64,000 nucleotides of DNA. Origin: Monodelphis domestica. Lineage: Eukaryota > Chordata > Mammalia > Didelphimorphia > Didelphidae. The notes under the pieces are model-generated. The model was not told the origin of the DNA and searched no databases. It saw only the letters and a program-made list of their open reading frames with translations. Positions 11,231-22,370 of this stretch are shown in pieces. Position numbers and translations under genes: made by a program. The DNA lies in contig NC_077232.1 in the NCBI RefSeq assembly GCF_027887165.1, forward strand, positions 18,616,755-18,680,754, given 5' to 3'. Position 1 is the stretch's first letter; every line of letters begins with the position of its first letter.

Positions 11231-13299
11231 GTGCTTTAACCTTATTCAAGTTACTTAAAGTCTGAGCCTCAGTTTCCTTATGTTTAAAGGGCCTTAAGTG
11301 TGATTCATAATATTGTTTTATGGAATGTATTGTATCTGGGTAAACACACCTATACACACACAGATTTATATACCTAGATGCCACTAAACATGTATACACA
11401 TAGTGACTCAATAGAAATTTTCGCCATTATCCTTTTAAAGGAGGAAAAGAAGCTATTTAACTTTTGAATGTTATAGTACTTGCAGAGCAAAGTCACTAAG
11501 TTGTTTTGAAAGTATAATATTACCCCCCTCAAGAAAAGGGGTGCTTCTGAATGCTTAATAACAAGCTCTTCAGAAAAAAAGTATGACACAGTTTAAAAAT
11601 TAGGCCTCTTTATTATATTTTCTAATGCTCTGAAGAGTTTGATCAACAAAACAATTATTTCTTGACTTGTAGCATTTACGGATTTCTACACTTTGTTAAT
11701 ACTCACATATAAAATCTAATTATCTCTTTGTGAACCATTTAAAGTTGGATACAGAACATTCCTACAGTAAGGCTAACATTTAGGAATGAATATAAATTAC
11801 AAAATCATACTTAAAGGCTGGAAAGAAATTTGAAAGATAACGAGGGAGAGAAAGGTCTTTCATTGTAATATCAGTCTAGCATCCTGATGCCAACCTCAAT
11901 AGAAATTCAATTTTAACTAATAGGTTCTTTAGGTACTTCACAGGTTTCCATGTCTGAATAGGGATCCCTGTGAATTTTCTTTAACATATTTTGATTTTTC
12001 TGTGGGAAGAGATAAAGGCTTTCCACTCTTTGTCAAGTTCAATTATTTTATATGAGCAGGAGACTCATATTGGGAGAAACATAAAAATTATTCCCAGATT
12101 ATGACCTTAGGTTCTGCAGTCAATATTTGGGATCATAATTCTTGTGGAGATGATCCACATTATCCACCATCAAAACAAATTTCCTGATCAGCTGCCACTA
12201 TTAAGACAGGATATTAGCCTAGATGAAGCAATTAGGCCACTTAATTAAGATAGAGAAGGCAGCAGATTGCAGATGGATCAAACCACAATAATACTAATTT
12301 CAACACCATTGGATCTTAGATACTCTTGTAGATGGTATTTGCCATCCATAATTGCAAAAAGAAATTCATGTGGAAAAAAGAACTACCAACTACTTTTAAT
12401 AAATAATAATAACAACAACTCATATTTACATGGTGCCTACTTTGTGCCAGGCACTTTGCTGTGTGCTTTATAAACATTGACTCATTTGATTCTCACAACA
12501 TTCCTGGGACATGAGTGCTATCTGGGAGAATGAGAAGCTATTTCCCTCACCACCAGGACCAATCACTAAACAATTAACACGGAAAGTAATTAAGGGACAT
12601 GGGAATAATGGAAACCCTGAGGCTATCTACCCTGCTTTCAGAACATCCCTTGAAGACATTATCCAGGGGGAGTAGCTCTTCCCGAGATGTAATCTGGTAA
12701 TTTTTTATCCAGATTCTGTGCTCCTTACCTTCTTTCTAACCAGTGCTACTAAAGATCTGGTGAAAAAATATTCTTGCCACCAAAGATATTGACCACTTTC
12801 AAATAGTTGAAAATTAGAAATTGATATGCATTTTATCAATGAAATGAAAAAAAACTTATTAATATTAATGGAAATGACACTAAGGAATATGTATCACCAT
12901 GTGCTCCATTAAAGCAGCCTAGTCAATTATAGTTATGACATTTGCTTCTGAAAAGTTCAATGTATTTTTCTTGATTCAACCTTAGCCCTTGAGTGTAGGG
13001 GATTTTTTTTTTCAATTTGTAACCACAGAAATTGTCACAGTACTTTGCACATAGTAGGAACATTATAAATGTTTTTATCATTTACTTATTTATTATTACT
13101 TTTTTCATTGTGAATACAACACAGAAGGGAGTCACATGATTTTCTTCAATAAACACAGTTGGCTTTACTGTACATGAAAGTTACAATTACTATTGCCATA
13201 AGAGAATCTGTAAGTTTTGGAAATTGTGCATTTTTACAAGTTTTTGAAAAAGAAATTTTGCAAAATGATTGATGAATATCCCTTCAATTTCCAATTCAT
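11231..13299. other. Downstream flank of OR unit 1
   Basis: No gene is seen. It aligns by eye with 20001-22112 and 53499-55599, and its first part with 15813-16600. A MIR-like SINE sits at about 12395-12560 ('ctcatatttacatggtgcc', 'tgccaggcactttgctgtg', 'ctcatttgattctcacaaca'). A short CA-rich run lies near 11345-11362. Confidence 0.75.
12395..12560 (+). repeat. MIR-like SINE
   Basis: It contains the recognisable MIR core and 3' region: 'tgccaggcactttgctgtg' followed by 'actcatttgattctcacaaca'. Paralogues lie at about 21760-21900 and 54715-54850. Confidence 0.7.
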
Positions 13300-14190
13300 T
13301 ATGCCCAGAATCAGTCATCTTCCAACTGATGATGAATGATTTGAATACAAATTAAAATATCTCAGAGATACTGCCATAGACTTACCAAATTGGTCAATAT
13401 AAAAGGAAAAGTGATTTGGCAAAACTGGGACACTAGTGTATTGTCATTGTAGTTGTGAACTGGTCCAACCATTCTGGAAGACAATTTTTAAGTATGTCTA
13501 GAGGGCTATGAAACTCTGCCTATCCTTTGATCACTACTGGGTTTGTATAGCATGAAAAGGGGGAAAGAACCAACTTAGAGAAAAATATATTTAACAGCGC
13601 TTTCTTTGCTTGCAAAAAAGTTTGGGGAATGGCTGGATAAATTGGATTACATGTTGGTAATATAGAGTTATTGAGGTATAAGAAATAAATGTCAGGATAA
13701 TTTCAGAAAAAGCTGGAAAGACTTACATAAACTGATGCATAGCAAAGTAAGCAGAACCAGGAGAACTTTATATGCAGAAACAGTAATATTGTAGGATGAT
13801 CAACTGTGAAATACTTTGCTACACAATAATATAATGTATGATCTGGGACAATTCTGAGGGATGTGTGACAAAGAATGATGTCTGTCTAAAGAAATAAATG
13901 TAAAGAGTTGGATGCAGATCAAAGCATACTATTTTTCATATTAGTAAATTGGTTTTTTTTGAGAGGATTGGTTTTATATGACTCTTCCCTCACATCAATG
14001 ACCAATATGAAAGTATGTATCACATGATAACATATGCATAACCAAGATCTAATTGCAGGAAGGGTATGGAGGGCAAGAAGACAATTTGAAAGTTTTAATA
14101 TCAGTAAATGTACATTGAAATTTGTTATTACATGTAACTGGGAAAATAAAATACATTTGAATAAAAAGGTAAAGATTAATACATCATTCT
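13300..14190 (+). mobile_element. Old L1 3' fragment in front of the OR pseudogene
   Basis: It resembles the L1 ORF2 C-terminal region ('ggcaaaactgggacact', 'gaactggtccaaccattctgg') and ends in an A-rich tail near 14170. It directly joins the downstream flank of the first OR, so L1 sequence marks the boundary between two units. It matches 29941-30860 closely. Confidence 0.75.
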
Positions 14191-14410
14191 CTCTAAGAAA
14201 CTTAATGAATGCTTTTGAGGTACCTAGTATAATTGCTATAATAGCTTTCTAGATGTTCTTAGATGCTTAATTCTCTATTTCTACCATCTAAATAAGCTAT
14301 GTCTATGACGATGTTTTATGTCTTGGAGTAATTTATAATGAATTGTTGATTTTTTGTGATGATTACTCTTTTTTGTTTCAGGATAATGACATCACTCTCA
14401 AATGACATTT

Positions 14411-15355
14411 ATGGAGAACACATCTGAAGTGAATGTGTTCATCCTTACAGGATTAACAGATGACCCAGGGCTTTATATTCCTCTTTTTATAATGGTCACT
14501 CTTATATAGCTCATCACCCTGGTAGGGAATTTTGGGATAGTAGCTCTGATCTCTTGGGATTCCTGCCTCCATACTTCTATGTACTATTTTCTCAGGAATC
14601 TATCTCTGGAAGATTTTGGTCTTTCCTCAACAATTATTCTCAAGGTGTTGACTGGGCTCCTTACAGGGGACATGGTCATCTCTTATGATGGATGTGCTAC
14701 TCAGTTGTTCTTTTGGGGGGGCCTTGCTGCTATTGAAAGTTACATATTAACCTTCATGGCCTATGATCGTCATGCCGGTGTATGTAGACCCTACATTACA
14801 CCACTATCATGACTTCAAAAATGTGTGCATATATGGTCAGTGGGGGTCACATCTAGGGATTTCTCTCCTCCTCCATTTTCATAGGAAGTATGTTTAGTCT
14901 TTCCTTCTGCAGGGCTAATATAGTTCATCACTTTTTCTGTGATAGTCCCCCTCTCTTAGTTCTCTCTTGCTCAGAAATTTGCATCACTGTATCAGTAATC
15001 TTCATCTTAGGTTCATTAAATGTATCCCTCCCATTTCTTGTCATCTTTCTTCTCTTACTTGTTCATCTTCATCACTGTCCTGAAGATCCGTTCTGCTGAT
15101 GGGTGCCAGAAAGCCTTCTCCACCTGTGCTTCCCATATCACAGCAGTGTCCATATTTTATGGGGCCATCATCTTTATGTACATACAAGCCAGCTCAAGCC
15201 ATTCAATGGAGTAAGACAAAATGGTGTCATTATTTTATACCATGGTTCTCCCTATGTTGAATCCAATCATCTATAGTTTGAGAAACAAAGAAGTTAAGAA
15301 TTCTTTCAGAAAAGTTGTGAAGGGACACCGACTTCAATTTGATCATCCTTTTTAA
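14411..15355 (+). pseudogene. Olfactory receptor pseudogene, OR5B-like
   Basis: It is a full-length relative of the intact receptor at 31081. The start MENTSEV is preserved, as is the splice acceptor (AG at 14380-14381). At least five lesions are visible: a stop at 14507-14509 (TAT to TAG, TM1), loss of one C in the run near 14790 after the DRH motif, a TGG to TAG change near 14855, a one-base insertion near 15048 in TM5, and a TCA to TAA change near 15212. The DRH signature is kept. The tail reads FDHPF before the stop at 15353-15355. It probably has no function as a receptor. Confidence 0.95.
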
Positions 15356-15572
15356 TTGAAGAAAAAATAAAGTTCCACCTTCCTCCCTAGGTGATCCAAC
15401 CCCCATTACGTCTATTTTTCTTATTCACCTAGAAGTGTGATCCACATTTTTTCCAGGAATAATAGAACATAGTAGCAAATGTCAGATTCAGAATTAAGAA
15501 AGTCTTGAATTTAAATTCAGTGTCTGATACTTTCATGTTGTGTAACATTAAGCCCATACTGTGTAACTTAGG

Positions 15573-15812
15573 GAAACTGGGCAGCACAGAGGATAGAGCA
15601 ATGGATCTGGAATCAGGAATATCTGAGTTAAAATCTGGCCACATACTTACTATTTTTGTAACCTAGAACAAGTCACTTAATTCTGTTTGCCGAAATTTCC
15701 TCATCTGAAAACTGAGGTAGAGAAAGAAAGAGAAACCACTTTAGTATGTTTGCCAAGAAAACTTCTCATGCAGTTCTGAATATTTGAATATAACCAAAAA
15801 AATGACTGAAAT
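15573..15812 (+). repeat. CORE-SINE downstream of OR pseudogene
   Basis: It is the counterpart of the SINE at 10995-11230, at the same distance after the coding region, and ends in 'aaaaaatgactgaa' as MON1-type elements do. Confidence 0.85.
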
Positions 15813-17141
15813 ATAACAACCTTATTTATCTCTCTTAAATTTTGAGACTCTGTTTCCTTATGTTTAAAGAACCTTAAGAGTGAGACTTGTAATATAGTTT
15901 TGTGGAATGAAGGGTATTTGTGTATACACATTCACACATACAGACACACGAACCTAGACACCCTTATAGATATGTATACACATAATCATGGTATAGAAAT
16001 TGTAACTATTGTCCTTTTAGAGGAGGAAGAGCAGCTACCTAACATTAATGGTATAGTACTTGCAGAGTGAAGCCATTAAGATGCTTGGAAAGAGTCCTGT
16101 TTAAGGTAATCATGTTGCTTATTCAATAACTCCTCTGTCAGAGGTTGGTTACTAAATACCTAGGAATTTAAGCTCTACCACAAAATGTATAAGACAGTTT
16201 AAAAGTTAAGCCTTGTTATTATTTTTAACACTATATAAAGTTCAAATTATATAAACAATTGTGTTGACTTTTTAGCATTTGCTGATTTCTACGCTCTATT
16301 ATACTTACAGTCAAAGTTACTTATCTCTTTGTGAGCCACTGAAATCTGGATACTACAGTAAGGCTAACTTGAGGAAGGAATATGAAGTAGAAGGTCCTCC
16401 CTAATGGGTGAAAAGATTGTTGAGAGATTAGGAGGGAGAAAGGACTTTCATTACACTATCAGTGTAGTATCCTGATACCAACTTCAATAGAAATTCCATT
16501 TTAAGTACTAAGTTCTTTAGGTGCTTTACATGTTTCTGCGTCTGAATAGGGATACCTGTGAATTTCTATTAATGTAATTTTATTTTTTTTCACATGTAAT
16601 TAAAGCTTTCTTTTATTGGTTAATCTGAATTATTTTATAGGATCAAAAGTTTCATATTGCCCATATTAAGTGAAACATAACAACATGCTCTACTATTTGC
16701 ATGTACATTGATTTTTTTAAAGATATTTTATTTTATTTTATTTACCCAATTACAGATAATAATAATTTTCAACATAAATTTTCTGAGTTTATAAGATCTA
16801 AATTGTCAAGAAGTCCTGAATTTGAATTCTGCCATAGTCATTGACTAGTTGTATGACTTTGGCCAACTCACTTAACTCTCCTATCCTCAATATCTTCATC
16901 TATATATACCTGCACAAGGTTTCTCCACCAATGGAGTTAAATGAATTTTACCACATCACACAGTTTTTCCATGACTCATCAGGGACTTGAATCTGGGTCT
17001 CCTTTCTCTTAGCCCAGTCCTTTAACCACTATAACACAAGTCTGCCAAGAAGTTTGTGTGCAAATAACTGTCATCATTATTATTTTCCATTGCTGATTTT
17101 TTTTCTAAAACAGAGATTAGTTCTCCAATAGGAGGGGGTAG
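15813..17141. other. Downstream flank of OR pseudogene
   Basis: No gene is seen. The part up to about 16600 follows the OR downstream flank. From about 16800 to 17045 there is SINE-like sequence ('tagttgtatgactttggccaactcactta', then an antisense-looking 'gacttgaatctgggtctcct' segment). The remainder is AT-rich and unassigned. Confidence 0.6.
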
Positions 17142-18195
17142 TGTGAGATTTAAAATGATTGAGGTCTTAAACTGTAGTGATTAAAATGGCGGAAGATATA
17201 AATTGTGATAGATATAAGAGAGGGTGAGTAAATTTGACCACAGAAAATATGTTTCACTACAGTGTCTTGGTTTTAAATCAAATATAAGGTGGTCACCAGG
17301 GAAATATTCCCAATTATTCAAATACCCAAGTCAACTGGGTTTTATAGAGATTTTTAATTAATAATGTAATGAGGAATTAGAGAAAGAGTAGGAAAGGAAT
17401 AATTATGAAGGGCCTCAAGCCAATATGGCCTAGACCTGAGTCTTAAGAGAGAGAATCAGTCAGTCAGTCTTTTAACACTCGCCACAAGGTCTGCCTAAAC
17501 AAGGATTCTAGTGACACCAGGCCAGTTCCACCTCAGCTGACTTCACCAGAGAGAGCTCCAGTGAGATCTCCTTAGAGATTGTCCTCCAAGAGCTTCCCTT
17601 CTCCAGAGCCTCTCTCAAGAGATTCTTCCCAAGAGGTCCTCATAAGAGATCCTCCAAAAGGAATTCCTCCAAAAGGATATCTCCTCAAGAGATTCTGCTT
17701 TTGCTTATATAGGGTTTTTTTCTCCCATGTCACCTCCCCTAAGTCCCTACATCTACCAATCACTGTAAATGTTCTCCAAAAGACAGCCCATTTTGAATTC
17801 ACAGCTAAGTAGATTAATCTCTTTAGTAAGTCAGAAAAAAAAATGCTGCTGTGTCGACTAATTTCATTAGTAAGTCTGAACCAGTGAAAACACAGCTGAG
17901 TCAACTAATCTCATTAAGAGAAAACTTGCCCGACCCTTTTAGGTACCTAGCATCTCATTGTATCAATTCTAAAAAACAGGCATGGCTGAAAGAACTCCTT
18001 GCCTTATTATAAGCATGGGTTCAAGTACTTTCATTGTTTAGCAAGGAGTTTTCTCCCCTAAAGCAGTCTTAAGTAGGGGTGGAGTAGAGGTCCTCCCATA
18101 GCAAGGAGTTTTCTCCCCTAATGCAGTCTTAAGTAGGGGTGGAGTAGGGATACTCCCATAGCAAGGAGTTTTCACATTCAAGTAGAGTTCTCACT
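17142..18195 (+). mobile_element. LTR of an endogenous retrovirus, apparently solitary
   Basis: The segment opens with TGTGAGA and closes near 18195 with the inverse TCTCAC, the kind of ends LTRs carry. It differs from every neighbouring unit and has a richer, distinctive sequence with a 'gcttatatagg' box near 17702. No internal retroviral region follows, so it looks like a solo LTR fossil. No clean target-site duplication was found, so the exact ends and family are uncertain. Confidence 0.5.
18039..18172 (+). repeat. 60-bp tandem repeat, about 2.2 copies
   Basis: The stretch beginning 'tagcaaggagttttc' repeats at exactly 60-base spacing three times, the last partial. It lies inside the LTR-like element and may be a duplicated U3 segment. 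Confidence 0.9.
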
Positions 18196-18833
18196 ATCTG
18201 GTAGGGAATTATTTCAAGTAGGGAATTGGAGGATTCCTCAATGTGGAGTAAAATTTTTAAAATTCATAAGTCTGTGAAATTTTAAGGTTTACAGTAGAAA
18301 GGATGAAATGCCATGCTCATGTTTGCCATTTACCATATAACAATCATGGCATGACCTGATATACTTTTATTCTGCTTTAGTTTGTTGGCTTTGATACTGA
18401 TGCTCTTTAGCAGGAGGCCAGGATGAAAATGGTTTCATTGAGATTTACAGAAAAGTTCTTTCCTGCCTCACCATTTTTATATTGGATTTTTTTTGTTCCT
18501 TAAAGGATTACTTTGATAAATTTATAGTGAATACTATCAATAAAAACAACTAAACATATCCATATCTTCTCATTTTATAACATTTCTTCATGTTCATGTT
18601 CTCTCATAAAAAAATTCCTTTTTAGGAGTTATAGAATTCATTTCTGAAGGTGGAGCATTAGATAGAGGAGTGAGGTTGGAATCATAACAACTGGTATTTA
18701 TGACTTCTAATATGGTTTCAGACATACTCTAGTTGTTTGAAATTCAGTAATCACTTAACCCTATTTGCCTCAGTTCCTCATTATTAAAATGAACTGAAGA
18801 AGGAAATGGCAAAGGGAAATGAATGGTACTCCT
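18196..18833. other. Unassigned AT-rich stretch with a decayed SINE
   Basis: No gene is seen. About 18650-18815 looks like a decayed CORE-SINE ('cacttaaccctatttgcctcag', 'gaaggaaatggcaaa'). The rest was not recognised. Confidence 0.5.
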
Positions 18834-19362
18834 GGCTGGTGCTGGCCCAGCTAAGACTTTGAGCCCCTTTTCCAAGCCCAAACTGAAACAGGGAACCTGG
18901 AACCAGTGTAAGTTAGTCTAAAGCAGTCCTACCATATACAAACCAAGAGTAATACCAGAGCCCCTGCCCAAACACAAGAAAGAAAAAAAAATTAATAGAT
19001 TCAATAAGGTCAAAATATTTATAGTCCTAAGTGGAAAGACAATATCTGTAACCCTTAATTTTCTCTATCGGTATTAGAGCAGTTAGAAAGAGTATGCATA
19101 GACAAAGGATATGGAAGTAAACTGACTAGGATGACACGATATGCAAAAATACTAGGGCTGAAAAAGTGTATTAAACTGAGTGGAAAAGGGAGTGGAGGAA
19201 TGGGGTAAATCATCTTTAAAGAGCTACAAAAATATTACAATGTAGGGTGATATGAGGGCATGACGGGCAATGTTTAAACTTGAGTCTCATTGTAATTGGC
19301 TCAGTGCAAGTAACAACCATACTTATTTTGATATAGAATCCTACCTGACCCTTTGTAACAAT
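18834..19362 (+). repeat. L1-like repeat remnant ahead of the OR fragment
   Basis: The left part (18834-18937) matches 8225-8340. The right part (18977-19361) matches 50310-50690, where it follows sequence like the end of an L1 ORF1. It stops abruptly at the start of the OR fragment. That junction marks loss of roughly 2 kb, including the old L1, the intron end and two thirds of the OR exon. Confidence 0.5.
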
Positions 19363-19363
19363 A

Positions 19364-19560
19364 TTTTTCTCTTATTTATTAATCTTCATAGCTGTCCTTA
19401 ACATCCGTTCTTCTGATGGGTGCCAGAAAGCTTTCTCCACCTGTGCTTCCCATCTCACAGCAGTGTTCATATTTTATGGGACCATCATATTCATGTACTT
19501 CCAGCCAAGCTCAAGCCATTCAATAGACTCAGACAAAAAATGACTTCAATTTGATTTTAA
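19364..19560 (+). pseudogene. Olfactory receptor 3' fragment, OR5B-like
   Basis: Only TM5 onward survives. The frame reads through [29 protein letters not shown] and HSIDSDK, then a deletion of a little over 100 bases removes TM7 and joins the aspartate-lysine codons to the last codons of the gene. The 5' breakpoint lies in an 'aatattttt' stretch shared with the repeat on its left. It cannot encode a receptor. The downstream flank, including the CORE-SINE, is intact. Confidence 0.93.
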
Positions 19561-19767
19561 CTGGAGAAAAAAAGTCTTTCCTCTGTGATCCATTCTCCAA
19601 TAAGTCTATTTTTCTTATTCACACAGAAATGCTATCCATATTTCCCAGAAGTAGCATCATGTAACAACAAATGTCATACAGTTGGAATTGAGAACATATT
19701 ATTTAAATTCTGTGTCAGGCTCTTTTATATTGAGTAACCATAAGGCCACAGTATATAACCTAAGGAA

Positions 19768-20000
19768 GCTAGGCATCACAAGGGATAGAGGAATGGATCT
19801 GGAATCAGGAATATCTGAATTCAAATCTGGCCACAGACACTTACTAGTTTTGTTACCCAAAGCAAGTTATTTAATCTTATTTGCCTCAGCATCTTCTTCT
19901 GAAAAAAAAACAGAGAAGAAGATACCAAACCACTCTAGTATCTTTGCCAAGAAAACTTCTCATTAGTTCCTGAAGTTTTGAAAAGAAATAAAAAATGACT
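19768..20000 (+). repeat. CORE-SINE downstream of OR fragment
   Basis: It is the counterpart of the SINE at 10995-11230: 'agctaggcatcacaaggg', 'tctggaatcaggaatatctg', 'ccaagaaaacttctca', 'aaaaatgactga'. Confidence 0.85.
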
Positions 20001-20091
20001 GACGTACAATAACCTTATTCAAGTCACTTGAAGTCTGAAAAGGGCCTCAAGTGTGATTCATAATATTGTTTTATGGAATGAATGCTATCTG

Positions 20092-20113
20092 TATACACAC
20101 ACACACACACACA
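20092..20113 (+). repeat. (CA)n microsatellite, short
   Basis: About eleven CA dinucleotides, at the same position as the much longer run at 53607-53659. Confidence 0.9.
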
Positions 20114-20454
20114 GATTTATACACCTAGATGCCACTAAACAAGGCTACATATAGTCATGATATAGAAATTCTAGCCATTATCCTCTTAAAGGAGGATAAG
20201 AAACTACTTAACTTTTGAATGCTATAGTACTTGCCGAGTAAAGTCACTAAGTTGTTTTGAAAGTATAATATTACCCCCCTCAAGAAAAGGGGTGCTTCTG
20301 AATGCTTAATAACAAGCTCTTCAGAAAAAAAGTATATGATAGTTTAAAAATTAAGCCTCATTATTATATTTTCTAATGCTACGCAAAGTATTCTCAACCA
20401 AAAAAAAGGTATTTCTTGAATTGTAGCATTTACTGATTTCTACACTTTTTACAC

Positions 20455-21048
20455 ATATACATGGGTGTATGGGGTGTTCAGGGAGTGGTAGTATCTCTGG
20501 TATGGAGGGCTTGTTGTGCCCTTCTAGGGCAGCTCTCCAGCCTCTGACCCTCACCTGACACCCAGCTCTCACTTGTGGCTCCTAGTAGCTGCTAGCATGC
20601 GGCAGCAGCCACACCTCGGGCAATGGCTTCAACAGGCCGGCTAAACCTTGTGAGAGTATCCCTCGAGTTGTAGACCCCTGGTGAACCAGGGCCTTGCTCA
20701 CCCAGCTCGTGAAGACTGCTTTGGCTGAACAGACAGAAGAAATCAATAAGAAGGTTCAACGGCTGAGATGGCGACGCAGCAAAGCACTGTGGAGTGCTTA
20801 GGGTGTGTTGGAGCACAAAAGACAAGACCATCCAATGTAGCTGAGGAAGTCTCCAGGTGTAATGACTTTTCATGCCACTGGACCCAGGCTTCCAATGCTG
20901 AGAGAGTGGGACTGTCTCTGTGCATCGACTTTTCTACTTAAATCTCCTTCACGCACAAGTATCTTTGTACATACCCATCTATCATAGATGAAAACGCACA
21001 AAGACAATCGTTATCCTTGGTTACCGAGAGACTACTACTACTACATCA
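20455..21048 (+). mobile_element. RTE-derived SINE insertion
   Basis: This 594-base insert is GC- and CpG-richer than its surroundings and ends in a (TAC)n tail, as RTE-clade elements and the SINEs they mobilise do. It is flanked by the 7-base duplication TTTACAC (20448-20454 and 21049-21055). The matching flanks at 11690 and 53990 lack it, giving two empty sites. The name RTESINE is from memory of marsupial repeats. Confidence 0.75.
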
Positions 21049-21055
21049 TTTACAC

Positions 21056-22112
21056 TCACAAACAAAATCTAATTATCTCTTTGTGAGCCATTTCAAGCTG
21101 GATCCAGAAAACTTCTACAGTAAGGCTAACATTTAGGAATGAATATGAATTACAAACGCATCCTTAATGGCTGGAAAGAAATTTGAAAGATCACAAGGGA
21201 GAAAGAGGTCTTTCATTGTAATATGTGTGTAGCATACTGATGCCAACCTCAATAAAATGTATTTTTAACTAATAGATTCTTTAGGTGCTTCAGAGCTTTC
21301 CCTGCATGAATAGGGATTCCTGTGAAATTTTCTTTAACATATTTTAATTTTTCTCTGGGAAGAGATAAAGGCTTTCCACTATTTGTCAAGTTCAATTATT
21401 TTATATGAGCTGGAGACCAATATTGGGAGAAACATAAAAAAATCATTCCCAGATTATGACCTTAGGTTCTGCAGTCAATATTTAGGAGCAAATTCTTGTG
21501 GATAAGATCTGTATTATCCACCAACAAAACAAATTTCCTGACCAGCTGCCACTAGAAAGATAGAATGTTATTCTAGCTGAAGCAATATAGCCACTTAATG
21601 AAGAGACAGAAGGCAGAAGATAGCAGATGTATTAAACCATCATAATCAGCATCTTCAGCACCGTTGGATCTTAGATACTCTTGTAGATGGTATTTCCCAT
21701 CCATCATTACAGAAAGAAACTCATGTGAAAAAAAGAACTACCCACTTCTTTTAATAAATAATAATAACAACTCATATTTACATGGCACCTACTTTCTTCC
21801 AGGCACTTTGCTGTGTGCTTTATAAACATTAACTCATGTGATTCTCACAACCTCCCTGGGACATGAGTGCTATCTGGGAGAATGAGAAACTATTTCCCTC
21901 AGCACCAGGACCAATCACTAAACAATTAACACTGAAAGGAATTAAGGGACATAGGAATAGTGGAAACCCTGAGGCTATCTACCCTGCTTTCAACACATTC
22001 CTTGAAGACATTATCCAGGGGGAGTAGCCTTCTGGAGATGTAATCTGGGAACTGCTTATCCAGATTCTGTGCTCCTTACCTTCTCTGTAACCAGTGCTAC
22101 CAAATACCTCAT
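21056..22112. other. Downstream flank of OR fragment unit
   Basis: It aligns with 11700-12770 and 54000-55060 and carries the same MIR-like SINE (about 21760-21900). It ends abruptly at about 22112, where the sequence switches to the retroviral part of an upstream block. No gene is seen. Confidence 0.75.
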
Positions 22113-22370
22113 GAAAAAAATATTCTCTTAATTTCTCTTAATTTCATAAAAGATGCATGTCCTTTTGAATTTGAAAAAGACTCTGTCCATCTAATTAATT
22201 GGTCAGCTTTAAAAAGGCAATCATTTAAATTTCCCTGTTTTAGAAATACTAAGGAAATCAATTTGCATATTATTAGAGGGTTGATAAGTGAGAGGATGAC
22301 CACCATATGCCATATTTTTAAAAGCATTTTGGTTAAAATAGCAACAAAACACCTATTTTGTGAAGGAGCC
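22113..22370 (-). mobile_element. ERV fossil, antisense pol (integrase) remnant
   Basis: On the minus strand a short frame resembles part of a gammaretroviral integrase core. It matches 57690-57900, where the fossil extends further. Here its env side has been lost at the junction with the OR downstream flank. It is old and broken. Confidence 0.45.

Noticed and set aside
17572-17904. 110-codon minus-strand open frame
   Set aside because: It lies wholly inside the LTR-like element and shows no protein family pattern.
20351-20925. Overlapping minus-strand frames in a GC-richer stretch that might suggest a host exon
   Set aside because: The stretch is a 594-base insert with a target-site duplication and a (TAC)n tail, so it is a SINE-like element.
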